NCBI GenBank assembly: GCA_027030435.1
Contig: JALVEX010000136.1
Span: forward strand, 1 to 13,369
DNA length: 13,369 nt
Source: Paracoccaceae bacterium
GTDB taxonomy: Bacteria > Pseudomonadota > Alphaproteobacteria > Rhodobacterales > Rhodobacteraceae
Direction: 5' to 3'
Under the pieces are notes generated by a model, which worked only from the letters and a program-made list of their open reading frames with translations, did no database searches and was not told the origin of the DNA. Made by a program: the position numbers and the translations under genes. Numbering within the stretch: the stretch's first letter is position 1; each line of letters starts with the position of its first letter. Positions 6,323-13,226 of the stretch are shown here, piece by piece.

Positions 6323-7798
6323 ATGAAAGAACGTGGAAAATTCACCGGACGGGCGGGGCTTACCGGGACCCGCATCCGCCAGCGCCGCCTCGACCTTGGA
6401 ATAAGGCAGGCCGAACTGGCGAAAAAATGCGGAATTTCGCCCGCTTATCTCAATCTGATCGAGCACAACAAGCGCAGAATCGGCGGCCGGCTGCTGATCG
6501 ACATCGCCCGGGCGCTCGGTATTGATCCCGCTCTTCTCGGCTCCGAGCCGGATGCGGCGCAGATGGAGTTTCTCGCTCTTGCCGCGCAGCAGCATGGCGG
6601 CGCGGTGCGGGGGGATGTGGAGAGCGCCCATGATCTCATGGCGCGCTTTCCCGGCTGGGCCCTCGTCATCTCCCGCCAGCAACAGAGGATCGAGGCGCTG
6701 GAAAGGATGGTCGAGGCGCTCGGCGATCGCCTCTCCAACGATCCGCAGCTTTCGGGGATCCTGCACGGCATGATCACCAGCGCCGCGGCGATCAGGGCCA
6801 CGGCCGCCATCCTCGCCGAAGCCGATGGCGCGGATGGCGGAGACGGCGGGGAAGGCGGGGGCGGCGGACTTGATCCCGCCTGGCGTGCCCGCTTCCAGCG
6901 CAATCTCGACGAGGACGCCGGCACCCTCGCGGAACGCGCCCGTGCCCTTGCCGATTACCTCGAGGAGGCGGCCAACATCCAGCACGAGCCGCTCTCTCAT
7001 CTCGATCAGCTCGAGCGGTTCTTCGCTGCACATGGCTGGCATTTTCCCGCGCTCGAGGGGCAGAACGGTGCGGAGTCCGATCCCGTGATGGAAAAGCTGC
7101 TCGACGCCGCGCCAGATTGGCTTGCCGCGCCCGCCCGTGCGAAAGCCCGGACATGGCTCGGCGTGATCGCGCAGGATGCGCGCGCGCTGCCTGCGCGGCC
7201 CTTTCTCGAAGCCGCGCGCGACCTGCATTTCGATCCCGCGGCACTGGCCGCGCGTTTCGGCTGCGAAACCGGCCGGGTGATGCGCCGGCTTGCCTTCGTG
7301 CCCTGGGATCAGGCGCCTGCCTGCGGCGGGAAGACCGGCGGCGCTCCTGGCCAGGAGGCGGGGCCGGGGGCGGGGCAGGCGGCGGGGCAGGGCAGCGCTT
7401 CTCCTTTCGGGCTCGTGATATGCGATGGCGGGGGCGGGATGCTCCTGCAAAAGCCCGTGCCCGCCTTCCCCCGGCCAGGGCTTGTCTCGGCCTGCCCGCG
7501 CTGGCCGCTTTTTCTGGCCTTTTCGCGACCGGCCCAGATCCTTGCGCGCGAGATCTCGTTTCAGGGCAACGAGGCGATGCGCTTTCGCATCTGCGCCATC
7601 GCCGAGCCCCTTGCGCCCGGTTGCCTCGGCGAGGATCCCCTGCTGCGGGGCACCATGCTCATCATCCCGCCCCAGGCCGCCGGCGCGCTGCCGGACGGGG
7701 CGCATGAGCCGGCGGCGCCCGTTGAGGTGGGCCCCGGCTGCCGCATCTGCCCGCTTGAGGGATGCCCCGCGCGCCGCGAGCCGCAGCTCCTGGCCTGA
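6323..7798 (+). CDS. ScfR/RamB-family short-chain acyl-CoA-type transcriptional regulator
   Basis: This is a DNA-binding regulator of 491 aa. Residues 16-70 form an XRE/Cro helix-turn-helix (RIRQRRLDLGIRQAELAKKC, then GISPAYLNLIEHNKR). Residues 145-213 (ILHGMITSAAAIR at 146-158, then RFQRNLDEDAGTLAERA) resemble a histidine-kinase dimerisation helix pair, but there is no kinase ATPase domain. The rest matches the DUF2083-type C-terminus, ending in CRICPLEGCPARREPQ with Cys 473, 476 and 481. Two Gly-rich insertions (168-182 and 335-358) look lineage-specific. Family members (RamB, PccR, MccR) sense short-chain acyl-CoA metabolism and control acetate or propionate genes. It is divergent from the transporter-acs operon. 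The start has AAGG 2 nt upstream and GGGGAGAGG further up, so initiation may be weak. The effector is inferred. Confidence 0.85.
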   Translation: MKERGKFTGRAGLTGTRIRQRRLDLGIRQAELAKKCGISPAYLNLIEHNKRRIGGRLLIDIARALGIDPALLGSEPDAAQMEFLALAAQQHGGAVRGDVESAHDLMARFPGWALVISRQQQRIEALERMVEALGDRLSNDPQLSGILHGMITSAAAIRATAAILAEADGADGGDGGEGGGGGLDPAWRARFQRNLDEDAGTLAERARALADYLEEAANIQHEPLSHLDQLERFFAAHGWHFPALEGQNGAESDPVMEKLLDAAPDWLAAPARAKARTWLGVIAQDARALPARPFLEAARDLHFDPAALAARFGCETGRVMRRLAFVPWDQAPACGGKTGGAPGQEAGPGAGQAAGQGSASPFGLVICDGGGGMLLQKPVPAFPRPGLVSACPRWPLFLAFSRPAQILAREISFQGNEAMRFRICAIAEPLAPGCLGEDPLLRGTMLIIPPQAAGALPDGAHEPAAPVEVGPGCRICPLEGCPARREPQLLA

Positions 7799-7986
7799 GT
7801 GTCGGAGCCTGCCTGAGGCAATTCCCGAAAATTCTAACGAACGAAAGCCCGGCCTCCGTTTGCCGTAAGCGATTTTTTAATACTGGGGTCCTAGACCGGA
7901 TCCGCAAACATTCGAAACAGGGGCCTGCAGATGCAGCAGCGCATGCAATATCGATCCTGCACAAGGGAAGCTTCGGGAGGGCCGCA

Positions 7987-8262
7987 ATGGCGGAAATGAT
8001 CGTGCTTGCAAGGCGGCTCGGCCTCGAGGAGGCCGCGCCGCTGAAGATGGAATTCCTCTCCAGCCGCGGCAAGGATATCGAAGTGGACGCAAGCCAGGTC
8101 GGCCATCTGGGCACGCTCTGCCTGCAGGTTCTGCTCGCCGCCGCGCGGGAGCGGTCCGGAAGCGGGCATGAATTCCGCCTGAAGGATCCGAGCGAAGCCA
8201 TGCTGTCGGCTCTCGCCCATTTCGGTCTCACCCAGGAAAATTTCGCCGGAGGAAACGCATGA
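7987..8262 (+). CDS. Small STAS-domain protein, first gene of the chemotaxis operon (CheS/CheX-like position)
   Basis: The 91-aa protein has a STAS-like core: a beta strand (LKMEFLSSRGKDIEVDAS, 19-36), then VGHLGTLCLQVLLAAAR (38-54), which aligns with the STAS loop and helix. The phospho-acceptor motif is not intact: where SpoIIAA-type proteins have D-S/T-x-G, this has G42-T43-L44-C45. A phosphorylation switch is therefore doubtful, and a protein-docking role is more likely. ATG 7987 is chosen because GGGAGGG lies 5 nt upstream; the open frame extends further up but with poor sequence. The stop overlaps the cheY start (ATGA). In rhizobia and Caulobacter a small protein of this kind also precedes cheY; rhizobial CheS is reported to act on CheA and CheY1. 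Equivalence is inferred from position and fold. The 188 nt before it hold a T6 run at 7873-7878 but no convincing terminator or promoter. Confidence 0.75.
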   Translation: MAEMIVLARRLGLEEAAPLKMEFLSSRGKDIEVDASQVGHLGTLCLQVLLAAARERSGSGHEFRLKDPSEAMLSALAHFGLTQENFAGGNA

Positions 8263-8630
8263 GCCTCAACATTCTGGCCGTTGACGACAGCCGCACCATG
8301 CGTGACATGCTCAATCTGACGCTCACGCAGGCCGGTTTCACCACCCATCTCGCCGAGGATGGTCAGGACGGGCTCGAGGTGCTGGAAAGCCTCGATCCCG
8401 AGCCCGATGTCATCATCACCGATATCAACATGCCGCGGCTCGATGGCTTCGGCTTCATCGAGGCCGTGCGCAGCCGCGACAGGCACCGCAGCGTGCCGAT
8501 CCTTGTGCTGACGACGGAAAGCGCGCCCGAACTCAAGCAGCGCGCCCGCCAGACCGGCGCCTCGGGCTGGATCGTCAAACCCTTCGATCCCGAACGGCTG
8601 GTGCGGGCGCTGAAGATGGTTGCCGGGTGA
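8259..8630 (+). CDS. cheY: Chemotaxis response regulator CheY (first copy)
   Basis: This is a stand-alone 123-aa receiver with all catalytic residues: Asp 9 and Asp 10 (VDDSR) for Mg2+, phospho-acceptor Asp 55 (TDINMP), Thr 86 (LTTES) and Lys 107 (KPFDP). The NMPRLDGF loop is typical of CheY. It should take phosphate from CheA and either bind the flagellar switch or act as a phosphate sink; sequence alone does not separate these. The start is the ATG within ATGA, overlapping the STAS gene stop by 4 nt, with GGAGGAAA about 4 nt upstream. The next gene, cheA, begins 4 nt after its stop. Confidence 0.95.
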   Translation: MSLNILAVDDSRTMRDMLNLTLTQAGFTTHLAEDGQDGLEVLESLDPEPDVIITDINMPRLDGFGFIEAVRSRDRHRSVPILVLTTESAPELKQRARQTGASGWIVKPFDPERLVRALKMVAG

Positions 8631-8634
8631 CATC

Positions 8635-10977
8635 ATGAGCACTGAAAACGATCCCATGGCGGAAATCCGGGCCACGTTCTTCATCGAATGCGAAGAACTG
8701 CTCGAAGCGCTCCAGGATGGCCTGCAGGCCATGGAGGAGGGCGGCACCGATGACGAAACCATCAATATCGTGTTCCGGGCGGTGCATTCGATCAAGGGCG
8801 GGGCGGGGGCCTTCGGGCTCGAGGATCTGGTGCGTTTCGCCCACCGCTTCGAATCCGTGCTCGATGCGGCGCGCTCGCATCAGCTGGAAATCGATGGCGA
8901 GGCGCTCTCAATTCTTTTTCGGGCCGGTGATACGCTGAACGATCTGGTCAGCGCGGCGCGTGATGGCGAGGCGGCCGATCCAGCGCTGACGGAGGAGGCG
9001 GGAAAGGCGCTTGATGCTCTGATCGGCGCGGATGCGCCTGATGGCGATGGCGCCGAAGAGGAGGAAGTGGCGGATTTCACGCCGATGACACTTTCGCTCG
9101 ATCTTGGGCCTCTGGATGCGGGGGAAGGCGCAGAGGCGGGTGCGCAAGCGGATGCGTTGCCCGCGCCTGGCGAGGCCGGGGCATCAGGGGGGGGCATGGA
9201 GTGCATGGAAGGCGCTCCGGCCCCGGCCGGTAGCGGATTCCGTATCCGCTTCAGGCCCCATTCGGCGCTCTTTGCCAGCGGCAATGAGCCACTACATCTG
9301 CTGCGCCTGCTCGATGAAATGGGAACGATGACCACCCTGTGCCATGCGGAAGACCTGCCGCCGCTTGGCGAGATGGATTGCGAGGAATCCTACCTGCACT
9401 GGGACATCTTCCTCGAGACGACCGAAGAGGAAAACGCGATACGCGAATTGTTCGATTTCGTGGAGGATGTCTGCGATCTGACGATCTCGCCATTGACCGA
9501 GGATGACATGGCCGAGCTTGTCCGCCATGCCGAGGCGATCGCGCGGGACGAGGTGTCACCGGGCGGAACTGCCGGCGATGGGGCCCTGATGGCCGGTGAT
9601 GCCCCCGGATCATCCGGCGAGGTTGCGTCGGGAAAGCCTGAGGCCGAGGGTTCCCCGCCTCCTTCGGCCCAGAAAACACGGAAGGCGGGCGGAAGGAGCG
9701 TGGGATGCGGCCGGAATGAGGGCGGCAGCAAGGCCGCGGGCAGGGGCAAGGCATCCGGTGCCGTCAAGGCCAAGCCGACCGTGCGGGTGGATCTGGAGCG
9801 GATCGATCGCCTGGTCAATCTCGTCGGCGAGCTTGTCATCAACCAGGCCATGATCTCGCAGAGCGTGGAAAAGGCGGGGCTGCTCACCAATCCGGAGATC
9901 GACAGTGGCCTGAGCGAATTCATGCAGCTGACCCGCGATATTCAGGACAGCGTGATGATGATCCGCGCCCAGCCAGTGAAATCGCTGTTCCAGCGTATGG
10001 CGCGGATCGTTCGCGAGAGCGCCGCGGCGGTTGGCAAGAACGTGCGCCTGCGCACCGAGGGCGAGGGCACCGAGGTTGACAAGACGGTGATCGAGAACCT
10101 GGCCGATCCGCTCACGCACATGATCCGCAACGCCGTCGATCACGGCCTTGAACCCCCTGAAGAGCGGATGGCGGCAGGGAAACCGGCCCAGGGCGTCGTC
10201 ACCCTTTCGGCGGGGCATCGCTCGGGCCGGGTTGTCATCACCGTTTCCGATGACGGGAGCGGGATCAACAGGGAACGCGTTCGCCAGATCGCCATCGACA
10301 AGGGGCTGATCGCGGAAAATGCCGAGCTTTCCGACAACGAGATCGACAACCTTCTCTTCCTGCCCGGGTTTTCGACCGCGAGCGAGGTTTCCGATCTTTC
10401 CGGTCGCGGGGTCGGGATGGATGTGGTGCGAAGCGCCATCCAGGCGCTGAGCGGACGCATTACCATTCACTCCCGCCCCGGCGAGGGCACGACCTTTACC
10501 ATCAGCCTGCCGCTCACCCTGGCCGTTCTGGATGGCATGGTTGTGGAAGCCGCCGGTCAGACCCTCGTCGTGCCGCTCAACACCATATCCGAGACGCTGA
10601 CCCTTGGTGCCCGCGATATCCGGGTTCTCGGCCCGGAAACGCGGATGGTCCAGATCCGCGATACATTCGTGCAGCTTTTCGATCTGGGCGCGGAGATGGG
10701 ATTCAGGCCACCCCTCGAAAGCTTTACCGGCAAGGTGGTGCTGCTCGTCGCGCTCGAGGACGAGAGCCGGGCGGCTCTCGTGATCGATGGCATCGTTGAT
10801 CAGCGCCAGGTCGTGATCAAGGGGCTTCAGGATACCTTCGGCCGCGTGCCGGGCGTCGCCGCGGCAACGATCCTTGGCGATGGCAAGATCGCTCTCATCC
10901 TGGACCCCGCCGATATCGTTGCCAATTCCCGCCACAAGGCGCCCAACATGCAGGCGGATCTTTCACTAGCAGGATAA
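8635..10977 (+). CDS. cheA: Chemotaxis histidine kinase CheA
   Basis: CheA autophosphorylates on its P1 domain and passes phosphate to CheY. The 780-aa protein shows P1/Hpt with His 51 in AVHSIKGGAGAFG (49-61); an acidic linker (about 135-200); a P2-like domain FRIRFRPHSALFASGNEPL (202-220) to about 285; and a second Gly/Ser/Lys-rich linker (305-380). P3 dimerisation starts at TVRVDLERIDRLVNLVGEL (382-400). The ATPase domain follows, with the N-box LTHMIRNAVDHGLE (493-506), G1 SDDGSG (538-543), G2 GRGVGMD (590-596) and GEGTTF (616-621). A CheW-like P5 domain runs from about 630 to 765. No receiver domain is fused. ATG 8635 is used; an in-frame TTG at 8620 would overlap cheY and has no better ribosome site. 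CheW follows after 5 nt. Confidence 0.95.
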   Translation: MSTENDPMAEIRATFFIECEELLEALQDGLQAMEEGGTDDETINIVFRAVHSIKGGAGAFGLEDLVRFAHRFESVLDAARSHQLEIDGEALSILFRAGDTLNDLVSAARDGEAADPALTEEAGKALDALIGADAPDGDGAEEEEVADFTPMTLSLDLGPLDAGEGAEAGAQADALPAPGEAGASGGGMECMEGAPAPAGSGFRIRFRPHSALFASGNEPLHLLRLLDEMGTMTTLCHAEDLPPLGEMDCEESYLHWDIFLETTEEENAIRELFDFVEDVCDLTISPLTEDDMAELVRHAEAIARDEVSPGGTAGDGALMAGDAPGSSGEVASGKPEAEGSPPPSAQKTRKAGGRSVGCGRNEGGSKAAGRGKASGAVKAKPTVRVDLERIDRLVNLVGELVINQAMISQSVEKAGLLTNPEIDSGLSEFMQLTRDIQDSVMMIRAQPVKSLFQRMARIVRESAAAVGKNVRLRTEGEGTEVDKTVIENLADPLTHMIRNAVDHGLEPPEERMAAGKPAQGVVTLSAGHRSGRVVITVSDDGSGINRERVRQIAIDKGLIAENAELSDNEIDNLLFLPGFSTASEVSDLSGRGVGMDVVRSAIQALSGRITIHSRPGEGTTFTISLPLTLAVLDGMVVEAAGQTLVVPLNTISETLTLGARDIRVLGPETRMVQIRDTFVQLFDLGAEMGFRPPLESFTGKVVLLVALEDESRAALVIDGIVDQRQVVIKGLQDTFGRVPGVAAATILGDGKIALILDPADIVANSRHKAPNMQADLSLAG

Positions 10978-10982
10978 TCACA

Positions 10983-11450
10983 ATGACGGACACCGAGGAC
11001 AAGGCCAAGGCCGATCAGACGGAGCTGCTCTCCTTTCGGGTGGGCACGCAGGAATATGCGGTCGATATCATGACCGTGCGCGAGATACGCGGCTGGACGA
11101 ACGCGACCCCGCTTCCACATGCGCCGCCCTTCGTGCGGGGCGTGATCAATCTTCGCGGCACCGTTCTCACCATTGTCGATCTTTCCGATCGTCTGGGGAT
11201 GGGGCCGATCGAATTCAGCGAGCGCAACGTGATCATCGTCGTCGAGGCCGGCAGCCAGCTTGTCGGGCTCCTGGTGGATGCCGTTTCCGACATCCTGACG
11301 GTCTCGGCCGAGGATCTGCAGCCACCCCCGGAAATGCTGACCGAGGGGCCCAGAACCTTCGTCAGCGCGCTCACCATCGTTCAGGAACGCATGGTGCGCA
11401 TTCTTGATCTTGATGCGGCATTGCCCGCAACAGAAATCGAAGCGGCCTGA
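10983..11450 (+). CDS. cheW: Chemotaxis adaptor CheW
   Basis: This adaptor couples chemoreceptors to CheA in the membrane-associated array. The 155 aa is the family's usual length. It contains LLSFRVGTQEYAVDIMTVREI (about 15-35), the conserved PHAPPFVRGVINLRGTVLTIVDL region (about 45-67), and GLLVDAVSDIL (97-107). The C-terminal MVRILDLDAAL is typical. The start ATG 10983 follows the cheA stop by 5 nt, with AGGA as a modest ribosome site that partly overlaps the end of cheA. CheR begins 1 nt after the stop, so these genes are translationally coupled. Confidence 0.95.
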   Translation: MTDTEDKAKADQTELLSFRVGTQEYAVDIMTVREIRGWTNATPLPHAPPFVRGVINLRGTVLTIVDLSDRLGMGPIEFSERNVIIVVEAGSQLVGLLVDAVSDILTVSAEDLQPPPEMLTEGPRTFVSALTIVQERMVRILDLDAALPATEIEAA

Positions 11451-11451
11451 A

Positions 11452-12315
11452 ATGAGCGATACCGCATCCACCCCCAATCCGCGGCAGATGAGCGAGGCGC
11501 ATTTCCGTTTCATCGCCGATCTGGCGCACAAGGAGGCCGGGCTGGTTTTCCCGGAGAGCAAGGCACCGCTCGTGCGCACCAGGCTGAACCGGCGCATCCG
11601 GGCTCTGAAGCTGCCCGGTTACGATGCCTATTGTGCGCTGCTCAGAAGCCCGGAAGGGGCGCAGGAGCGGCGGATGATGATCTCTTCGCTCACCACCAAT
11701 GTCTCCAGCTTCTTTCGCGAGGCACACCATTTCGATCTGTTGCGCGGCGAGATCCTCCCGCCATTGCTGGAGAGGGCGAGGCGTGGTGAGCGCCTGCGCC
11801 TGTGGTCCGCCGGATGCTCCTCAGGGCAGGAGGCCTATTCGATTGCGATGGTGCTCGCAGATCTGGAGCCGGATTATCTGCAGATGGATATCCGCATACT
11901 GGCTTCGGACATCGATCCGAATGTCATCAGGATCGGCCGGGCGGGGATCTATGATCAAGGCCTGCTCGGGGATGTGCCGGAGGATTACAGGGAGAGATAT
12001 TTCGAGCCGGCTGATGACAACGGAACGGCCGCCAGAATCATTGAGCCGCTGCGCCGGATCGTCTGCTTCCGCGAGCTCAACCTCCTCCATGAATGGCCGA
12101 TGAAGCGCCCGTTTGACGTGATCTTCTGTCGCAATGTCGTGATCTATTTCGATGCCGAAACCCAGGATTCGCTCTGGCGCAAGTTCGAGAAATACACGGC
12201 TCCCGGGGGATGGCTGATACTGGGCCATTCCGAGCGTCTTTCGGAGGATGTCGCCGGGAAATTCGTCGTTGCCGGGCCCACGGCCTATCGCCTTCCACCA
12301 ACCGAAACAACATGA
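11452..12315 (+). CDS. cheR: Chemotaxis protein methyltransferase CheR
   Basis: CheR methylates glutamates on chemoreceptors using S-adenosylmethionine, setting receptor sensitivity. The 287 aa matches the family. The N-terminal helical domain has TTNVSSFFRE (81-90), the receptor/SAM-contacting segment. The SAM fold shows LRLWSAGCSSGQEAYSIAM (115-133), ILASDID (149-155) and VIFCRNVVIYF (223-233), followed by LILGHSE (255-261). The frame is open up to 11404, but ATG 11452, 1 nt after the cheW stop, fits family length. No strong Shine-Dalgarno is visible, so translation probably depends on ribosomes finishing cheW. There is no cheB demethylase gene in the window, which is odd for a cheR operon. 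Confidence 0.94.
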   Translation: MSDTASTPNPRQMSEAHFRFIADLAHKEAGLVFPESKAPLVRTRLNRRIRALKLPGYDAYCALLRSPEGAQERRMMISSLTTNVSSFFREAHHFDLLRGEILPPLLERARRGERLRLWSAGCSSGQEAYSIAMVLADLEPDYLQMDIRILASDIDPNVIRIGRAGIYDQGLLGDVPEDYRERYFEPADDNGTAARIIEPLRRIVCFRELNLLHEWPMKRPFDVIFCRNVVIYFDAETQDSLWRKFEKYTAPGGWLILGHSERLSEDVAGKFVVAGPTAYRLPPTETT

Positions 12316-12331
12316 ACCGGAAGAGGCAGTC

Positions 12332-12718
12332 ATGGCACTCAGAGATCAATTGCGCATCATGGTCGTGGATGACATGTCCACAAGCCGCGGGCTGATCACC
12401 CAGGCGCTGGATGCATTCGGTATCCGCAACGTGGCGGCGGTGGCGGACGGAAAATCCGCGCTTGAAGCGATAGCGCGCTCTCCGGTGCATCTGGTGATTT
12501 CCGATTTCAACATGCCGGGCATGAGCGGGCTCCAGCTGCTCCAGCATCTGCGCCAGAATGCGGCAACGAAGGGCACCGGTTTCATCCTGATCACGGGGCG
12601 GGCGGATCGTGAAACGATCGAGACGGGCCGCCGGCTCGGCATGAACAACTTCATCAAGAAACCGTTCACGCCACAGGATCTTCGTGCCTGCATCGAAGCG
12701 GTTGTCGGGCGGCTGTGA
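12332..12718 (+). CDS. cheY: Chemotaxis response regulator CheY (second copy)
   Basis: This second stand-alone receiver has 128 aa. It is clearly diverged from the first copy and not a recent duplicate. Catalytic residues are Asp 13 and Asp 14 (VVDDMSTSR), Asp 58 (SDFNMPGMSG), Thr 88 (LITGRAD) and Lys 110 (IKKPFTP). The FNMPGMSGLQLL stretch and Ser/Thr-Ser-Arg after the acidic pair look like the motor-binding type of CheY, but the assignment is tentative. The frame extends upstream into cheR; ATG 12332 is chosen because GGAAGAGG lies 5 nt upstream and the family length fits. Its TGA overlaps the ATG of the next gene by one base (TGATG), which suggests coupled translation and related function. 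Confidence 0.94.
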   Translation: MALRDQLRIMVVDDMSTSRGLITQALDAFGIRNVAAVADGKSALEAIARSPVHLVISDFNMPGMSGLQLLQHLRQNAATKGTGFILITGRADRETIETGRRLGMNNFIKKPFTPQDLRACIEAVVGRL

Positions 12719-13134
12719 TGACACAGGCAAGGCAATGCAAGCGAGCTCCGGAACTTTCTGAAGAGGCCCCTGATCGGATAGATATCGGTGTGCTCCATGA
12801 GAGAATGGCGAGGGAATTCTGCCGGATGAGCATTCTTGTCGGCACAGTGGAACACGCCGTGGGAGAGTGTCTGGATGCCAATGCCGATAATGGAGCGGTG
12901 CCTGTGATCGCATTGCAGGGGCTTGATCGGGTGCGCCAGACGCTCGAGGATTTTCAACGGCTTGCAAACAGGGTTTCCAGGCAGCTTCAGGAAAACGGGC
13001 GCCATGCGCTTGAAATCCATGACCTGCGCGAAGCCTTCCGGATGCAGGAGAATGCGGAGCGGATTCTGGCGCCGGCGGAAGGCCTTGAGGGAGGATGGGA
13101 AGAGCCCGGTTCGCACGAGTTGTGGGATCCGTAG
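12718..13134 (+). CDS. Small che-operon protein with a CheZ/CheT-like DxxxQ motif (candidate CheY-P phosphatase)
   Basis: The 138-aa protein has no domain I can name with certainty. It is largely helical: residues 24-52 and 64-95 look like two long helices. In the second, ALQGLDRVRQTLEDFQRL (65-82) has Asp 70 and Gln 74, four residues apart. This matches the DxxxQ catalytic pair of CheZ (Asp 143/Gln 147 in E. coli, within QDLTGQ) and of CheT reported in Sinorhizobium. The tail (GWEEPGSHELWDP) is acidic with two Trp, possibly a CheY-docking segment like the CheZ C-terminus. The start is ATG 12718, coupled to cheY by TGATG; GTG 12715 is an alternative. It is last in the operon, the position of rhizobial cheT. 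Phosphatase activity is inferred from motif and context; it could also be an unrelated coiled-coil protein. Confidence 0.6.
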   Translation: MTQARQCKRAPELSEEAPDRIDIGVLHERMAREFCRMSILVGTVEHAVGECLDANADNGAVPVIALQGLDRVRQTLEDFQRLANRVSRQLQENGRHALEIHDLREAFRMQENAERILAPAEGLEGGWEEPGSHELWDP

Positions 13135-13167
13135 CGCCTGCACCCATCCTGAGCGGGCCTGATATGA

Positions 13168-13199
13168 GCCGGGAATGGCGGGAAATCCGGCGGGTTTTT
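13168..13199 (+). terminator. Probable intrinsic terminator of the che operon
   Basis: Stem GCCGG (13168-13172) pairs with CCGGC (13187-13191), with one extra G-U pair inside and a 14-nt loop. It is followed by GGG and a T5 run (13195-13199). It lies 33 nt after the last che gene and before a convergent minus-strand reading frame, the expected position. The loop is large and the T-run short, so efficiency is uncertain. Confidence 0.45.
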
Positions 13200-13226
13200 C
13201 ACATGCGTTCCGGGCGGCTCTGATGC

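Noticed and set aside
6191..7705. 504-codon open frame on the minus strand
   Set aside because: It is antisense to the ScfR-type regulator; its product has no recognisable motif, and the sense frame has a helix-turn-helix and family C-terminus.
7850..7880. Possible terminator after the regulator (CGGC...GCCG, then T6)
   Set aside because: The stem has only 4 bp with an 8-nt loop, and the T-run starts 7 nt after it. This is not enough to call.
7920..7952. Palindromic CTGCAG/GCATGC cluster as a regulatory site
   Set aside because: Short restriction-site-like palindromes without repeated spacing or relation to a promoter; likely chance.
7799..7986. Promoter or flagellar sigma site for the che operon
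   Set aside because: I looked for -35/-10 pairs, FliA-type and CtrA-type boxes near TTGCCG (7860) and TAATAC (7878); the spacings (12 bp) or sequences do not fit.
8620..8634. TTG start for CheA inside cheY
   Set aside because: It adds only five residues with no better ribosome site; ATG 8635 gives a normal P1 N-terminus.
9610..10935. 441-codon open frame on the minus strand
   Set aside because: It mirrors cheA; the sense strand has intact kinase motifs, while this product is His/Arg/Ala-rich with no domain.
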